NCBI RefSeq assembly: GCF_900141795.1
Contig: NZ_FSRE01000002.1
Location: 62,001 to 126,000 of the forward strand
Reading direction: 5' to 3'
DNA from: Sulfurivirga caldicuralii
Lineage (GTDB): Bacteria; Pseudomonadota; Gammaproteobacteria; Thiomicrospirales; Thiomicrospiraceae
DNA: 64,000 nucleotides
Within the stretch, counting starts at the first letter, position 1, and each line of letters begins with the position of its first letter. The notes beneath the pieces are model-generated. The model was not told the origin of the DNA. It was given only the letters and a program-made list of their open reading frames with translations, and searched no databases. Shown in pieces: positions 17,238 to 27,901 of the stretch. The position numbers and the translations under genes were made by a program.

Positions 17238-18545
17238 ATGGACATAACCCCTTTCAAGGCCAACCGTGCACGGCTGCTTGAGGCACTGCCACCCGCCAGT
17301 GCCGCGCTGGTGTTTTCAGGGCGGGAGCAGTTTCGCAACCGGGACGTGGACTATCCTTTCCGCGTGCACAGCGATTTTTACTATTTGACCGGGTTTAGCG
17401 AACCGGACAGCACGTTGCTGCTGATTCATGCCGAGGACGGCAGCACGCACAGCGTGGCATTTGTGCGCCCCCGCGACGAAAAGGCCGAAATCTGGACCGG
17501 CCGCCGCCTGGGCGTAGAGCGTGCTCCGGACGTGCTGGGCGTGGATGCCGCGTACAGCGGCGAAGAGTGGGATGCGCAACTGGTTGAGCTGCTCAAGGGC
17601 GTACAGCAGGTGCATGTCAGTTTCAGCGACAGCGCTTACTGGTGGCCGGTGCTGCAGCCGGTCTTTGCGGGCCTGAAAAAGCACATTCGCGAAGGCGTCG
17701 AGCCACCACAGGCACTGCAGGATCTGGATCGCATTCTGCATGAACAGCGCCTCATCAAGCAGCCCTGGGAGCTGGCGCATTTGCGCGAAGCGGCGCAGAT
17801 CAGCGTCAAGGGGCACCTCGCCGCCATGCAGGCGGCTCCTCGCGTGCAGACGGAACGTGAGGTGCAGCGGGCGCTGGAGTGTGCCTTCTACGAGGCGGGA
17901 GGGGATGACCTGTCGTTCAACCCCATCGTGGCATCCGGTGCCAATGCCTGTGTGCTTCACTATACCGAAAACGGTGCGCCACTCGATCGCAACGCACTGC
18001 TGCTGGTGGATGCGGGCGCGGAAAAGGCATTCTATGCGGGCGACATTACCACCACCTTCCCCGCCAGCGGCCGCTTCAGTGCCGAGCAGAAGGCGCTCTA
18101 CGAAGTGGTATTGGCGGCCCAACATGCGGCGCTGGCGCAGGTACGCCCCGGCATCCCCTATGACCGTCATCACCAGGCGGCTGTGCGTGTGCTGACAGAA
18201 GGGTTGGTGGATCTGGGCCTGCTGCAGGGCGAGGTGGATACGCTGATCGAAGAAAAGGCCTATACCCGCTTCTACATGCACAAGACCGGCCACTGGCTGG
18301 GGCTGGATGTGCACGATGTGGGTGCCTACCGTCTCAACGGCGCCTGGCGCCCTCTGGAAGAGAATATGGTGCTGACGGTGGAGCCGGGACTGTATGTGGC
18401 ACCGGATGATGACACCGTCGAGGCGCACTGGCGCGGCATCGGCATCCGCATTGAGGACGATGTGCGCGTCATCGCCGAGGGCTACGAAATCCTCACGCAT
18501 GGCCTGCCGCGCACGCCGGAGGAGATTGAGGCATGGATGAGTTAG
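17238..18545 (+). CDS. pepP: Xaa-Pro aminopeptidase (aminopeptidase P II)
   Basis: Dimanganese peptidase removing an N-terminal residue before proline, 435 residues. The N-terminal AMP-N domain (RARLLEALPPASAALVFSG) is followed by a pita-bread catalytic domain. Metal ligands are visible as the Asp residues of LLVDAGAE..YAGDIT, the His of HKTGHWLGLDVHD, and the Glu residues of TVEPGLY and RIEDDV. ATG directly follows the ygfB stop. The end overlaps ubiH by 13 nt. Confidence 0.95.
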   Translation: MDITPFKANRARLLEALPPASAALVFSGREQFRNRDVDYPFRVHSDFYYLTGFSEPDSTLLLIHAEDGSTHSVAFVRPRDEKAEIWTGRRLGVERAPDVLGVDAAYSGEEWDAQLVELLKGVQQVHVSFSDSAYWWPVLQPVFAGLKKHIREGVEPPQALQDLDRILHEQRLIKQPWELAHLREAAQISVKGHLAAMQAAPRVQTEREVQRALECAFYEAGGDDLSFNPIVASGANACVLHYTENGAPLDRNALLLVDAGAEKAFYAGDITTTFPASGRFSAEQKALYEVVLAAQHAALAQVRPGIPYDRHHQAAVRVLTEGLVDLGLLQGEVDTLIEEKAYTRFYMHKTGHWLGLDVHDVGAYRLNGAWRPLEENMVLTVEPGLYVAPDDDTVEAHWRGIGIRIEDDVRVIAEGYEILTHGLPRTPEEIEAWMS

Positions 18546-19705
18546 CCCGCTCAGCCGATCTGATTGTGGTTGGCGGCGGCCCCGTTGGGCTGGCGCTGGC
18601 CATTGGTGCCCGGCGGCAAGGGGTAAAAACCCTGCTGGTGGAACGCAGTGCCCCGGCCCAATCCGAGGGCACCTCGTTTGATGGGCGCATGCTGGCACTC
18701 AATCTGGCCAGCCAGCAGTTGCTGGAACGCATTGGTATCTGGGACGAGCTGGCGCCGTTGGCCACGCCGATTCGCCATGTGCATGTTTCCCAGCAGGGGC
18801 ACTTTGGCCTGACACTGATGCACGCCGAGGAGATGGGTGTGCCGGCACTGGGCTACAGTGTGCTGGGCGTCGATCTGGGCCGTGTCCTGTGGGCAGAAGC
18901 CGAACGCGCCGGTGTGCAGGTGCTGCGCCCGGCGCAGGTCGTGGATGTGGCGCTTGAGGAGACGCGCGTGGGGGTGCAGCTGCAGGACGGGACGTCCATT
19001 GAGAGCGTACTGCTGGCGGGCGCGGATGGCACCCACTCCCGCGTTCGCGAAGCCATGGGCTGGCCACTGCAGGAAAAGGATTATGGTGCCCATGCGGTGC
19101 TGGCGCAGGTGAAGACCCGTCAGCCCCACCATGGCTGGTCGTATGAACGCTTTACCCCCGACGGACCGGTGGCGCTGCTGCCGCACCGTACCCACCACCA
19201 CAAGGCGGTGTATGTCTGCCCTGATGAACAGCTGGATGCAGTGATGGCGTTGGATGACCGTGACTGGCTGGAGGCTTTCGCTGCACGAATCGGGCCGCGC
19301 TTGGGCGGTTTCGACGAAGTCGGTCCGCGCCTGGCCTACCCCTTGAAGGAGGTCTATGTGCCGCGGGTGGCGGAAGGGCGGGTGGCGCTGCTGGGCAATG
19401 CCTCGCATACCCAGCATCCGGTGGCGGCCCAGGGGCTCAATCTGGGCTTGCGCGATGTAGCCGACTATCTGGATGCGTTGCAGCAGCGGGACGCCTGGGG
19501 CACCGCGGTGTGGGCGCAGGCTTACGAGACAAAACGGCAGGCGGATCATCAGGCAGTGATGCGCATGACGGATTCTCTGGTGACTATTTTTCAATGCCGC
19601 TTGCCCGGTGCCGGCCATCTACGTGGCGCGGGGTTGGTGGCGACGCAGCTGATGCCGGGTCTGAAGCGGCGTCTGGCGCGCTTTTCCATGGGGCTGGAGT
19701 CATGA
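18533..19705 (+). CDS. ubiH: FAD-dependent ubiquinone hydroxylase UbiH
   Basis: 2-octaprenyl-6-methoxyphenol hydroxylase-type monooxygenase of ubiquinone synthesis, 390 residues. It shows the FAD Rossmann motif VVGGGPVGLALA near residue 10, the GADGTHSRVREAMG motif, and the UbiH-type GNASHTQHPVAAQGLNLGLRD block. The first gene position after pepP and the sequence of that last block favour UbiH over its paralogue. It is membrane-associated and oxygen-dependent, implying aerobic quinone synthesis. Confidence 0.92.
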   Translation: MDELARSADLIVVGGGPVGLALAIGARRQGVKTLLVERSAPAQSEGTSFDGRMLALNLASQQLLERIGIWDELAPLATPIRHVHVSQQGHFGLTLMHAEEMGVPALGYSVLGVDLGRVLWAEAERAGVQVLRPAQVVDVALEETRVGVQLQDGTSIESVLLAGADGTHSRVREAMGWPLQEKDYGAHAVLAQVKTRQPHHGWSYERFTPDGPVALLPHRTHHHKAVYVCPDEQLDAVMALDDRDWLEAFAARIGPRLGGFDEVGPRLAYPLKEVYVPRVAEGRVALLGNASHTQHPVAAQGLNLGLRDVADYLDALQQRDAWGTAVWAQAYETKRQADHQAVMRMTDSLVTIFQCRLPGAGHLRGAGLVATQLMPGLKRRLARFSMGLES

Positions 19706-20889
19706 GTCGAATCGTGGATACCGTAATTGTTGGCGGGGGCATGGTGGGTGCATCAGTGGCGCTGCGCCTGGCCGAAGCTGGTATGCAGGTGGCTGTGGTG
19801 GAGCGCGAACCCCCACCGGCAATTGAGGATGTGGCCCCCTGTGAAGTGCGTGTGAGCGCGTTGACACACGCCTCGGAACAATGGCTTGAGCAGCTGGGCG
19901 TGTGGAAGGCGCTGCTGGCGCAGGGTGCACACCCCTTTCGTGCCATGCATGTGTGGGCGGATGATGTGGACGGTGAGGTAGTGTTTGATGCTGCCTCGGT
20001 GGGCGAGGACAATTTGGGACATGTACTGCCGAACCGTCTGATTCAGGCCGCGCTGTGGGCGCGTATGACCGATCATGCCAATGTGACTGCTTGCTTTGAC
20101 AGTATCGAGGGATTTGAAACGGAAGCCAGCGGCGTGCATGTGGTGCTGGAGGGCGGAGACGTTTTGCACGCGCAGCTGCTGGTGGGTGCAGATGGTGCCT
20201 TTTCCCGCGTGCGCCAGCTGGCCAACATCCCTCTGGATGCGCACGAGTATGGCGAGGCCGCTATTGTCGGCTGTGTGCGCACCGAGCGGCCTCATCAGGA
20301 CGCCTGCTGGCAGCGTTATACCGCAGAGGGACCAGTGGCGTTTCTGGCTATGCAGGACAACCTTTCCTCGTTGGCGTGGTATTTGCCGCAGCACAAGCTC
20401 GACTGGGTGCTGTCTCTGGATGATGAGGCGTTTGCAGAAGCGCTGACCGAGGCCAGCGGCGGGCGTTTGGGGCGGATTGATTGGGTCGGTGAGCGTGCCG
20501 GCTTTCCGCTGGTGCGGAGGCATGCCCAGCGCTACCATGCCGAGCGGGTAGTGCTGGTGGGCGATGCCGCACATACCATCCACCCGCAGGCGGGGCAGGG
20601 TGTAAATCTGGGCTTTCTGGATGCACAGGTGCTGTGTGAAGAGGTGCTGACGGCTTTTGAAGCCAAGGCCCCCTTCTGGGTGCCGGCTGTGCTTAGCCGT
20701 TATCAGCGCCGCCGCTATATGGATAATCTGGCGGTGCAGCGCGCCATGGATGGTTTTGAGTGGCTGTTTGCCCACGACCTGCCGTGGAAGCGGCCGCTGC
20801 GGCAGCTGGTCATGTTGGCCGGGCGTCTGCGGCCGGCGACGCAGACCCTGACGCGTCTTGCGCTGGATGCACGACCGGGAAGCTATTGA
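19702..20889 (+). CDS. ubiI: FAD-dependent ubiquinone hydroxylase, UbiI/VisC type
   Basis: Paralogue of the preceding hydroxylase, about 395 residues. ATG 19702 gives an ATGA overlap with ubiH and the normal start MSRIVDTVIVGGGMVGASVAL. Motifs are the dinucleotide fold, LLVGADGAFSRVR, and VLVGDAAHTIHPQAGQGVNLGFLD. Order pepP-ubiH-ubiI matches E. coli, where UbiI performs C5 hydroxylation. Other family members (UbiF/UbiM) cannot be excluded by motif alone. Confidence 0.88.
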   Translation: MSRIVDTVIVGGGMVGASVALRLAEAGMQVAVVEREPPPAIEDVAPCEVRVSALTHASEQWLEQLGVWKALLAQGAHPFRAMHVWADDVDGEVVFDAASVGEDNLGHVLPNRLIQAALWARMTDHANVTACFDSIEGFETEASGVHVVLEGGDVLHAQLLVGADGAFSRVRQLANIPLDAHEYGEAAIVGCVRTERPHQDACWQRYTAEGPVAFLAMQDNLSSLAWYLPQHKLDWVLSLDDEAFAEALTEASGGRLGRIDWVGERAGFPLVRRHAQRYHAERVVLVGDAAHTIHPQAGQGVNLGFLDAQVLCEEVLTAFEAKAPFWVPAVLSRYQRRRYMDNLAVQRAMDGFEWLFAHDLPWKRPLRQLVMLAGRLRPATQTLTRLALDARPGSY

Positions 20890-20890
20890 A

Positions 20891-21910
20891 ATGCCCATTC
20901 AGAAGTTGAAAAAAAGCATCAACATCAACATGCGCGCGGTACTGGGCGTGGGCGGTGTGCCCGCCAGCGAGAATGCGCGTGCCCGCCGCTTTGGCGAGCT
21001 GATGGAAACGGCCGTGCTGATTGCATTGGCGCTGGTGTTCTTTCAGGTATTTGCGCAGATTTTCGGTGTTCAGGCCGAGTTCCGCTTCATTGATGTTCTT
21101 ATCTGGTTGGTCTTTGCGGTGGAATTCATCGGTTCCCTTTACCTCGTGGACGACAAGTGGCGCTATGTACGTTTTAACTGGATGAATGCCCTGATTGTGT
21201 TTCTGGCCTTTCCGCTGCTGCCGTGGTGGGAAGCCTATGCCATCATTTTCCAGTCGCTGCGTCTGGCACTGATCTTCCGCTTTACGGTTCACTTCTTTGG
21301 TACGGCGCTGGAAATTCTGCGCCGTAACCGCTTCGGTCAGGTGCTGGGCTTGGCCGCGTTGCTGGTGGTGTTTGCCGGAGCGCTGTTTGCCCATCTTGAG
21401 CATCGTACCATCGGTGACGGCATCTGGTGGGCACTGGTGACGGTGACTACGGTCGGCTATGGCGATGTGGTACCTGAAACGGAACATGGACGCCTGTTCG
21501 GCGGCGCCATGCTCCTGATCGGCGTCTTACTGTTCTCGCTGGTGACGGCGAACATCTCCGCCTTTCTGGTGGGCGAAGAGCAGTCCCGTATTGAGGAAGA
21601 GATTCTGCATACCGTGCGGGATACCAACGAGCGCGTGATTGCGCAGGAGCGGGCCCTGGCCCGCCATGTGGATGCGCTGTTGCAGCGGCTTGAAACCATC
21701 GAGGTGCGCAGTGCCGAGCAGTTGGAAAAAAGCGTGGAGCGGTTGGCGCAGGATATTGAGGTGCTGGCGCGTAATCAGGCGAGCATGCTGGAAAGGCTGG
21801 GAGATGAGGGCGGCCGGCGTGAAGTGGAAAGACTGGGTGCGGACATCAAGCGGGTGGAAAGCGCCGTGAGTCGTCTTCACCAGCTGATTGAGGAAAAGAA
21901 GAGTTCCTGA
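20891..21910 (+). CDS. Voltage-gated-type potassium channel protein with C-terminal coiled coil
   Basis: Inner-membrane ion channel of 339 residues. About six helices are visible in residues 30-230, including a weakly charged S4-like segment (QSLRLALIFRFTVHFF). The K+ filter TVGYGD is at 187-192 between pore helix and S6. After S6 a long charged region (about 235-335) looks like a coiled coil; no RCK/TrkA domain is present. ATG 20891, one base after the ubiI stop, is used; an in-frame upstream ATG lies inside ubiI. Co-transcription with the ubi genes is likely, functional linkage unknown. Confidence 0.85.
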   Translation: MPIQKLKKSININMRAVLGVGGVPASENARARRFGELMETAVLIALALVFFQVFAQIFGVQAEFRFIDVLIWLVFAVEFIGSLYLVDDKWRYVRFNWMNALIVFLAFPLLPWWEAYAIIFQSLRLALIFRFTVHFFGTALEILRRNRFGQVLGLAALLVVFAGALFAHLEHRTIGDGIWWALVTVTTVGYGDVVPETEHGRLFGGAMLLIGVLLFSLVTANISAFLVGEEQSRIEEEILHTVRDTNERVIAQERALARHVDALLQRLETIEVRSAEQLEKSVERLAQDIEVLARNQASMLERLGDEGGRREVERLGADIKRVESAVSRLHQLIEEKKSS

Positions 21911-22016
21911 AGTATTGCAAAAATATGACAGTCTCGATTAGGATTAGCCGTTATGATTTTTGCTCATGGGGCAATCAAAAAATTAAATTGAAACGTTCGG
22001 CAAAGGGAGGCCCTCA

Positions 22017-22985
22017 ATGGCCATAGTGGATCGCCGCCTGCAGGTCTTTTACACGGTTGCCAAGGTATTGAGCTTTACCAAGGCGGCTGAAACGCTGCAC
22101 ATGACGCAGCCGGCGGTAACCTTTCAGGTCAAGCAGCTGGAAGAGCAGTTCAACACCCGCCTGTTTGACCGCACGCACAACAAGATTTCCTTGACCGAAG
22201 CGGGCAAGATCGTTTATGGCTACGCCGAAAACATCCTCGAGCTCTATGAGCGCATGTACAACGAGGTGCTGGAAATTACCGGCGAGGTGTCCGGTTCGTT
22301 GCTGATCGGGGCTTCCACTACCATTGCCGAATACATGCTGCCGTGCCTGCTGGGTGCCTTCAAGCAGCAGTTCCCGGAAGTAAATATCCGCCTGCAGGTA
22401 GGCAATACCGACGCCATCGTCACCATGGTGGAAAACAACCTGGTTGACCTGGGGCTGGTGGAGGCGCCGGTATACAACAAGAATCTGGAAGTGGAGGTGT
22501 GCCGCATCGACGAAATGGTGTTGGCCGTGCCGCCAGATCATCCGCTGGTTTCCCGCAAGGAGGTCTCCGTGGAGGAGATCCGTCGCTACGAGTACATTAC
22601 CCGTGAAGAGGGCTCAGGTACCCGTGCGGTGATCGATCAGTACCTCAAGGAGCAGGGGATGAGCTACAGCGATCTGGACGTGGTGCTCGAGCTGGGCAGC
22701 CCCGAGGCCATCAAGATGGCCATCGAAGCCGGTGTGGGCATTGCCATCGTCTCGCGTACGACACTGCGCAAGGAGCTCAAGCTGGGCACGCTCAAGGCCA
22801 TTCCGCTCAACCCGCCGTTGACACGTCCCTTCTCTCATGTGCGCCAGAAGCACAAGTTCCGCAACAATGCGGTGGTCGAGCTACTCAATTTTGCAGTGGA
22901 TTACTGCAAGCAACGCGCCATTGAAGAAGGCTTTTCCGTGCCCGAACTGGAGGCGGTCCAGCAGGCCATGCGCAAGGGCGGTTGA
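22017..22985 (+). CDS. LysR-family transcriptional regulator (CysL/YeiE-like)
   Basis: 322-residue LysR regulator. The N-terminal winged HTH (residues 4-62, TLHMTQPAVTFQVKQLEEQFNTRLFDR) is followed by a linker helix and a periplasmic-binding-like effector domain from about 90 (GSLLIGASTTIAEYMLP). The effector pocket and HTH resemble CysL/YeiE regulators linked to sulfur or iron metabolism, but no target is divergent here: the neighbour upstream is the K+ channel in the same orientation. A GGGAGG-like ribosome site precedes the ATG. Ligand unknown. Confidence 0.88.
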   Translation: MAIVDRRLQVFYTVAKVLSFTKAAETLHMTQPAVTFQVKQLEEQFNTRLFDRTHNKISLTEAGKIVYGYAENILELYERMYNEVLEITGEVSGSLLIGASTTIAEYMLPCLLGAFKQQFPEVNIRLQVGNTDAIVTMVENNLVDLGLVEAPVYNKNLEVEVCRIDEMVLAVPPDHPLVSRKEVSVEEIRRYEYITREEGSGTRAVIDQYLKEQGMSYSDLDVVLELGSPEAIKMAIEAGVGIAIVSRTTLRKELKLGTLKAIPLNPPLTRPFSHVRQKHKFRNNAVVELLNFAVDYCKQRAIEEGFSVPELEAVQQAMRKGG

Positions 22986-23075
22986 GCCGCTCATTCAGTG
23001 TGCTTGCCCACATCATGGCGGGGCGGTCTCGTATAATATGCGTTTTCTGAAACCGCAACGCTCAAGAGGGTGCGC

Positions 23076-23768
23076 ATGCTGTCCGTGCTGAAACGCTATC
23101 TGATCGCCGGCCTGCTGGTGTGGCTGCCGCTTGGTGTCACCATCGCCGCCCTCATCTTCCTGGTCAATCTGTTCGACAAGAGCCTGCTTTTGCTGCCGCA
23201 ACACTGGCGGCCGGAATACTGGCTCGGTTTCAAGATTCCCGGCTTTGGCATTATCGTCTCGCTGACGCTGATTCTGGTGACAGGCATGCTGGTGGCCAAT
23301 TTTCTCGGCAACCGCCTCATGCGTCTGTGGGAAACCTTTCTTGAGCGTATTCCCTTGGTGCGGGGCATCTATTCTGCGGTCAAGCAGTTGACCGAAGCGG
23401 TGCTGGGGACCGGTGATCAGAGCTTTCAGAAAGTCTTTCTGGTGGAGTATCCCCGTCGCGGGCTGTGGACGCTGGGGTTTCAGACCAGCACCACTCGCGG
23501 GGAAGCCCAGTGCAAGACTGGAGTGGACGAGGTCGTCAACCTGTTTGTGCCGACGACGCCCAACCCTACGTCCGGTTTTTTCATCATTGCCGACCGCTCT
23601 GACATCATCGAGCTGGAGATGGGTGTGGATGAGGCACTGAAGATGGTGATTTCCGGCGGGGTGGTGGTGCCCCCCGTTGAATGTGACGCACAAGGGCGCC
23701 CGGCTGAAGCGCATCAGAATGACTCCCATGACGTTGACACAGAACATAAAAAATCGGAGAACCCATGA
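23076..23768 (+). CDS. DUF502 family membrane protein
   Basis: 230-residue inner-membrane protein of unknown function. Two predicted membrane helices lie at about 8-32 and 55-80. They are followed by the family block [25 protein letters not shown] and a soluble domain with [16 protein letters not shown] 23076 is preferred over GTG 23070 because an AGAGGG site sits 6 nt upstream of it. TATAAT at 23032-23037 may be its -10 element, though no good -35 is seen. DUF502 genes often precede aspS, as here with a 4 nt overlap. Confidence 0.88.
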   Translation: MLSVLKRYLIAGLLVWLPLGVTIAALIFLVNLFDKSLLLLPQHWRPEYWLGFKIPGFGIIVSLTLILVTGMLVANFLGNRLMRLWETFLERIPLVRGIYSAVKQLTEAVLGTGDQSFQKVFLVEYPRRGLWTLGFQTSTTRGEAQCKTGVDEVVNLFVPTTPNPTSGFFIIADRSDIIELEMGVDEALKMVISGGVVVPPVECDAQGRPAEAHQNDSHDVDTEHKKSENP

Positions 23769-25564
23769 GCAATACGACAGAACACGCCTACCGCAGCCAC
23801 TACTGCGGCACAGTGACTGAAAACCTGATGGATGAAACGGTCACCGTTTCCGGCTGGGTGCACCGCCGTCGCGACCATGGCGGGGTGATCTTTATCGACC
23901 TGCGCGACAGCAGCGGTCTGGTGCAGGTGGTGGTGGACCCGGATACACCGCAGGCGTTTGCTGCCGCCGAACGCCTGCGGGCCGAGTGCGTCATTCAGGT
24001 GACCGGCCGTGTGCGCGCCCGCCCGGAAGGGACCACTAACCCCAACCTGCCTACCGGCCAGATCGAAATCCTCGCCAAGGACCTGCAGGTGCTGAGCATG
24101 GCAGAGCCCATTCCATTCCAGCTGGACGAGAAGGTGGGCGAGGATGTGCGCCTGAAGTACCGCTACATCGATCTGCGCCGGGACGACATGCAGCGCAATC
24201 TCAAGCTACGCTATCAGGTCACCCGCGCCATGCGCAACTACCTGGACGACAACGGTTTCATGGAAATCGAAACCCCCATGCTGACCAAGTCCACCCCTGA
24301 AGGCGCGCGCGACTATCTGGTACCCAGCCGCACCCATCCGCACAAGTTCTTTGCCCTGCCGCAGTCGCCACAGCTGTTCAAGCAGCTGCTGATGATGTCC
24401 GGCTTCGATCGCTACTTCCAGATTACCCGCTGCTTCCGTGACGAGGACTTGCGTGCCGATCGCCAGCCTGAGTTCACCCAGCTGGATCTGGAAACCAGTT
24501 TCCTCACCGAAGAGGGCGTGATGGCGCTGATGGAGGGACTGGTGAAGCATATCTTCAAGGAAGGCATCGGCGTCGAGTTTAGCGAAGATTTTCCGCGCAT
24601 GACCTACGCCGAAGCGATTCGCAAGTATGGGGTGGATCGCCCCGACTTGCGTATTCCGCTGGAGCTGATGGATGTGGCTGACCTGCTTCAGGATATCGAC
24701 TTCAAGGTGTTCGCCGGCCCGGCCAAGGATCCGAAAGGCCGCGTGGCCGCGCTGAAGGTGCCCGGCGGTGCCAGGCTGACGCGCAAGGAGATCGACGAGT
24801 ACACCAAATTTGTCGGCATTTACGGTGCCAAGGGGTTGGCGTGGATCAAGGTTAACGATCTGTCCAGGGGCATTGAAGGGCTACAGTCGCCCATTGTGAA
24901 GTTTTTCCCCGATCAAGTGATGGAAATTATGGAACGGGTCGGTGCCCAGGATGGCGATATCGTCTTCTTCGGTGCGGACAAGGCCAAGGTGGTCAACGAG
25001 TCTCTGGGTGCGCTGCGCGTCAAGCTGGGCGAGGACCTGGGCATGCTGGAAGGTGAGTGGGCACCGGTATGGATCGTGGACTTCCCCATGTTCGAAGAGG
25101 ACGAGAAGACTGCACGCCTAACCGCGATTCACCATCCCTTTACCCAGCCCAAGGCGACCACCGAGGAACTCAGGGCGCTGGAGCAGGAAGAAAAGCACCA
25201 GCTGTTGTCCCGTGCCTACGATCTGGTTATCAACGGCATCGAAGTGGGCGGCGGTTCCGTGCGTATCCACGATTCGGCCATGCAGGCGGAAGTGTTCAAG
25301 CTGCTGGGCATTTCCGACGAGGAAGCGCAGGAGAAGTTCGGCTTCTTCCTCCAGGCGCTTAAGTACGGTGCACCGCCCCATGCCGGCATGGCCTTCGGTC
25401 TGGACCGTCTGGTGATGCTCATGGCCGGGTGTGACACCATCCGTGATGTCATTGCCTTCCCCAAAACCCAGTCGGCGGCGTGTTTGCTCACTGAGGCGCC
25501 AGGTGAAGTGGCGCCGGAGCAGTTGCGCGAACTGGGGCTGCGCTTCCGCGAGGCCGTCAAGTAA
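23765..25564 (+). CDS. aspS: Aspartate-tRNA ligase
   Basis: Class II synthetase charging tRNA-Asp, 599 residues, the bacterial long form. It has an N-terminal OB anticodon-binding domain ([22 protein letters not shown]), motif 2 ([18 protein letters not shown]), the bacterial GAD insertion (about 300-415), and motif 3 ([15 protein letters not shown]). Whether it is discriminating for tRNA-Asp versus tRNA-Asn cannot be decided here because gatCAB is not in view. It starts within the end of the DUF502 gene. Confidence 0.97.
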   Translation: MSNTTEHAYRSHYCGTVTENLMDETVTVSGWVHRRRDHGGVIFIDLRDSSGLVQVVVDPDTPQAFAAAERLRAECVIQVTGRVRARPEGTTNPNLPTGQIEILAKDLQVLSMAEPIPFQLDEKVGEDVRLKYRYIDLRRDDMQRNLKLRYQVTRAMRNYLDDNGFMEIETPMLTKSTPEGARDYLVPSRTHPHKFFALPQSPQLFKQLLMMSGFDRYFQITRCFRDEDLRADRQPEFTQLDLETSFLTEEGVMALMEGLVKHIFKEGIGVEFSEDFPRMTYAEAIRKYGVDRPDLRIPLELMDVADLLQDIDFKVFAGPAKDPKGRVAALKVPGGARLTRKEIDEYTKFVGIYGAKGLAWIKVNDLSRGIEGLQSPIVKFFPDQVMEIMERVGAQDGDIVFFGADKAKVVNESLGALRVKLGEDLGMLEGEWAPVWIVDFPMFEEDEKTARLTAIHHPFTQPKATTEELRALEQEEKHQLLSRAYDLVINGIEVGGGSVRIHDSAMQAEVFKLLGISDEEAQEKFGFFLQALKYGAPPHAGMAFGLDRLVMLMAGCDTIRDVIAFPKTQSAACLLTEAPGEVAPEQLRELGLRFREAVK

Positions 25565-25566
25565 TC

Positions 25567-26631
25567 ATGACTGATACCACCCGGCTTCCTCAGGCATTGC
25601 AGCAGCGCATTGAGCAGCTGGCACAGCAGGCGCCGGCCGGGCCGATTCTGTCGCCGGAGCAGACAGCCGCGCTGAAAAGTGATATCAAGGCGCTGCTGAA
25701 GGAAAAGAATGCCCAGCTGGTGGCCCATTATTATGTGGATGCCGAGCTGCAGGCCCTGGCGGAAGAGACGGGCGGCGTGGTGGCCGACTCGCTGGAAATG
25801 GCCAACTTTGGCGCCAAATCCGATGCGGATATCCTCGTGGTGTGTGGCGTACGCTTCATGGGCGAGACCGCCAAGCTGCTGAGCCCGGGGAAAAAGGTAC
25901 TCATGCCCACGCTGGAGGCCACCTGTTCACTGGACCTCAGCTGTCCCCCGGATGCGTTCAGGGCTTTTATCGACGAACACCCTGATCATACGGTGGTGGT
26001 CTATGCCAACACCAGCGCAGAGGTGAAGGCCCTGGCAGACTGGACGGTGACCTCCGGCAATGCGCTGCATATCGTGCGCCACCTAAAGGCGCAGGGTGAG
26101 CGCATCATCTGGGCACCGGATCGCCACCTGGGCCACTGGATCGAAAAGGAAACCGGCGTAGACATGCTGGTTTGGCAGGGGCACTGTGTGGTGCATGACG
26201 AGTTCATGGCCTATGAGCTGGAAAAGCTCAGGGCCGAGCACCCCGAGGCGAAAGTGCTGGTGCACCCGGAATCGCCGGAGAATGTCATTGCCCTGGCGGA
26301 TGTGGTGGGATCCACCCGCGTGCTGATCGAAGCAGTGCGTACCCTGCCGGACAGGCAGTTTATCGTGGCCACCGACTATGGCATCTTCTACAAGATGCAG
26401 CAGGTGGCGCCTGACAAGGAGCTGATCGTGGCGCCAACAAGCAGCCGCGAGCGTCAGTGCAGCAGCTGCGCCCACTGCCCGTGGATGGCGATGAACTCGC
26501 TGGTCAATCTCAAGCGCGTTTTGGAAACGGAAGATCAGGAAATTGTGATCGACCCTGAATTGCGGGAGCGCGCCGTGCAGCCCATCGAGCGGATGCTGGC
26601 CTTTTCCCGTGAGCAGGGTCTGGTGAAATAG
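25567..26631 (+). CDS. nadA: Quinolinate synthase
   Basis: 4Fe-4S enzyme condensing iminoaspartate with dihydroxyacetone phosphate in NAD synthesis, 354 residues. Three pseudo-repeats are recognisable and candidate cluster cysteines occur in [21 protein letters not shown] and [12 protein letters not shown], the last being the C-terminal motif of the proteobacterial long form. It follows aspS after two bases and precedes yebC after eight. Confidence 0.96.
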   Translation: MTDTTRLPQALQQRIEQLAQQAPAGPILSPEQTAALKSDIKALLKEKNAQLVAHYYVDAELQALAEETGGVVADSLEMANFGAKSDADILVVCGVRFMGETAKLLSPGKKVLMPTLEATCSLDLSCPPDAFRAFIDEHPDHTVVVYANTSAEVKALADWTVTSGNALHIVRHLKAQGERIIWAPDRHLGHWIEKETGVDMLVWQGHCVVHDEFMAYELEKLRAEHPEAKVLVHPESPENVIALADVVGSTRVLIEAVRTLPDRQFIVATDYGIFYKMQQVAPDKELIVAPTSSRERQCSSCAHCPWMAMNSLVNLKRVLETEDQEIVIDPELRERAVQPIERMLAFSREQGLVK

Positions 26632-26639
26632 GAGCGATT

Positions 26640-27389
26640 ATGGCTGGACACAGTAAATGGGCCAATATCAAGCACCGCAAGGCGGCACAGGACGCCAAGC
26701 GGGGCAAGATCTTTACCAAGCTGATCCGTGAACTGGTGGTGGCTGCCAAGATGGGGGGGGCCGTCATTGAGGATAACCCGCGTCTGCGCGCTGCCGTGGA
26801 CAAGGCGCTGCGCAACAACATGAAAAAGGACACCATCGAAAAGGCCATTGCACGCGGGGCCGGTCAGGACGAGGCGGACAACTACGAAGAGATCCGCTAC
26901 GAGGGCTATGGCCCGGGTGGCGTGGCCATCATGGTGGACTGCCTCACCGACAATCGTCAGCGCACCGTGTCTGAAGTGCGTCACGCTTTCAGCAAGCGGG
27001 GCGGCAACCTGGGTACGGATGGTTCCGTGGCCTACATGTTCAAGCGCGTGGGGCTGATCTCCTTTGAGCCCGGTGTGGGTGAGGATGCGCTGATGGAAGC
27101 GGCCATTGAAGCCGGGGCAGACGATGTGGTCGTCAACGATGACGGCAGTGTGGATGTCATCACCACACCGGAAAACTACATGGATGTGCTCACCGCGCTG
27201 GAAGAAACCGGGTTCAAGCCGGTGCAGGCGGACATTTCCATGGAAGCGGATGTGAAGGCGGAAATCACCGATCCCGAGCAGGCGCAGAAGGTAATGGCGC
27301 TGATCGACGCACTGGAAGATCTGGACGACGTACAGCGGGTCTATTCCAACGTGGATATCCCTGATGAAGTCATGGAGAAGATCGCCTGA
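26640..27389 (+). CDS. yebC: YebC/PmpR-family regulatory or translation-associated protein
   Basis: 249-residue YebC (TACO1/PmpR) protein with the invariant N-terminus [14 protein letters not shown] and the [17 protein letters not shown] block. Family members have been described as DNA-binding regulators and, more recently, as helping ribosomes at difficult proline stretches. It sits directly upstream of ruvC, a widely conserved yebC-ruvCAB order, and is probably co-transcribed. Confidence 0.95.
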   Translation: MAGHSKWANIKHRKAAQDAKRGKIFTKLIRELVVAAKMGGAVIEDNPRLRAAVDKALRNNMKKDTIEKAIARGAGQDEADNYEEIRYEGYGPGGVAIMVDCLTDNRQRTVSEVRHAFSKRGGNLGTDGSVAYMFKRVGLISFEPGVGEDALMEAAIEAGADDVVVNDDGSVDVITTPENYMDVLTALEETGFKPVQADISMEADVKAEITDPEQAQKVMALIDALEDLDDVQRVYSNVDIPDEVMEKIA

Positions 27390-27394
27390 AACCC

Positions 27395-27901
27395 TTGCGC
27401 ATTCTCGGCATTGATCCCGGCTCCCGCAAGACCGGCTTTGGCATTATCGAAATGGTGCGCCAGCAGCCGGTGTATGTGGCCAGCGGCGTGATTCGTGTCG
27501 AGAAGTTTCCTGCACCGCAACGGCTCAAGCGCATTTTTGAAGCTTTTGGCGAGCTGGTAAGGCAGTATGCGCCGGATCAGGTGGCGGTGGAAAAGGTGTT
27601 CGTGCACAAGGATCCGGTGGCGGCCATCAAGCTGGGTCAAGCACGCGGGGTGGTGCTGTGTGCGGCGGCGCTGGCCGAGTTGCCCATTTACGAATATACG
27701 CCCACGCGCATCAAAGGCGCCATCGTCGGTAAGGGCCATGCGCGCAAGGAGCAGGTGCAGTTCATGGTGCGCCAGCTGCTGCGCCTGTCGGAAACGCCGC
27801 AGGAGGATGCAGCCGATGCGCTGGCTTGCGCCCTGTGCCATGGGCGGCTGGCCGCACTGGGCGTTGACCTTTCCATCCTCAACAAGGGGGCGCGCTTTTG
27901 A
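27395..27901 (+). CDS. ruvC: Crossover junction endodeoxyribonuclease RuvC
   Basis: Resolves Holliday junctions as a dimer, 168 residues. Acidic residues of the RNase H-like active site are visible: D7 in LGIDPGSRKTG, the Glu of VAVEKVF, and the Asp residues of EDAADALACALCH. Translation appears to start at TTG 27395, 5 nt after yebC, because the conserved RILGIDPG begins at once and no ATG or GTG fits. It overlaps ruvA by 4 nt. Confidence 0.95.
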   Translation: MRILGIDPGSRKTGFGIIEMVRQQPVYVASGVIRVEKFPAPQRLKRIFEAFGELVRQYAPDQVAVEKVFVHKDPVAAIKLGQARGVVLCAAALAELPIYEYTPTRIKGAIVGKGHARKEQVQFMVRQLLRLSETPQEDAADALACALCHGRLAALGVDLSILNKGARF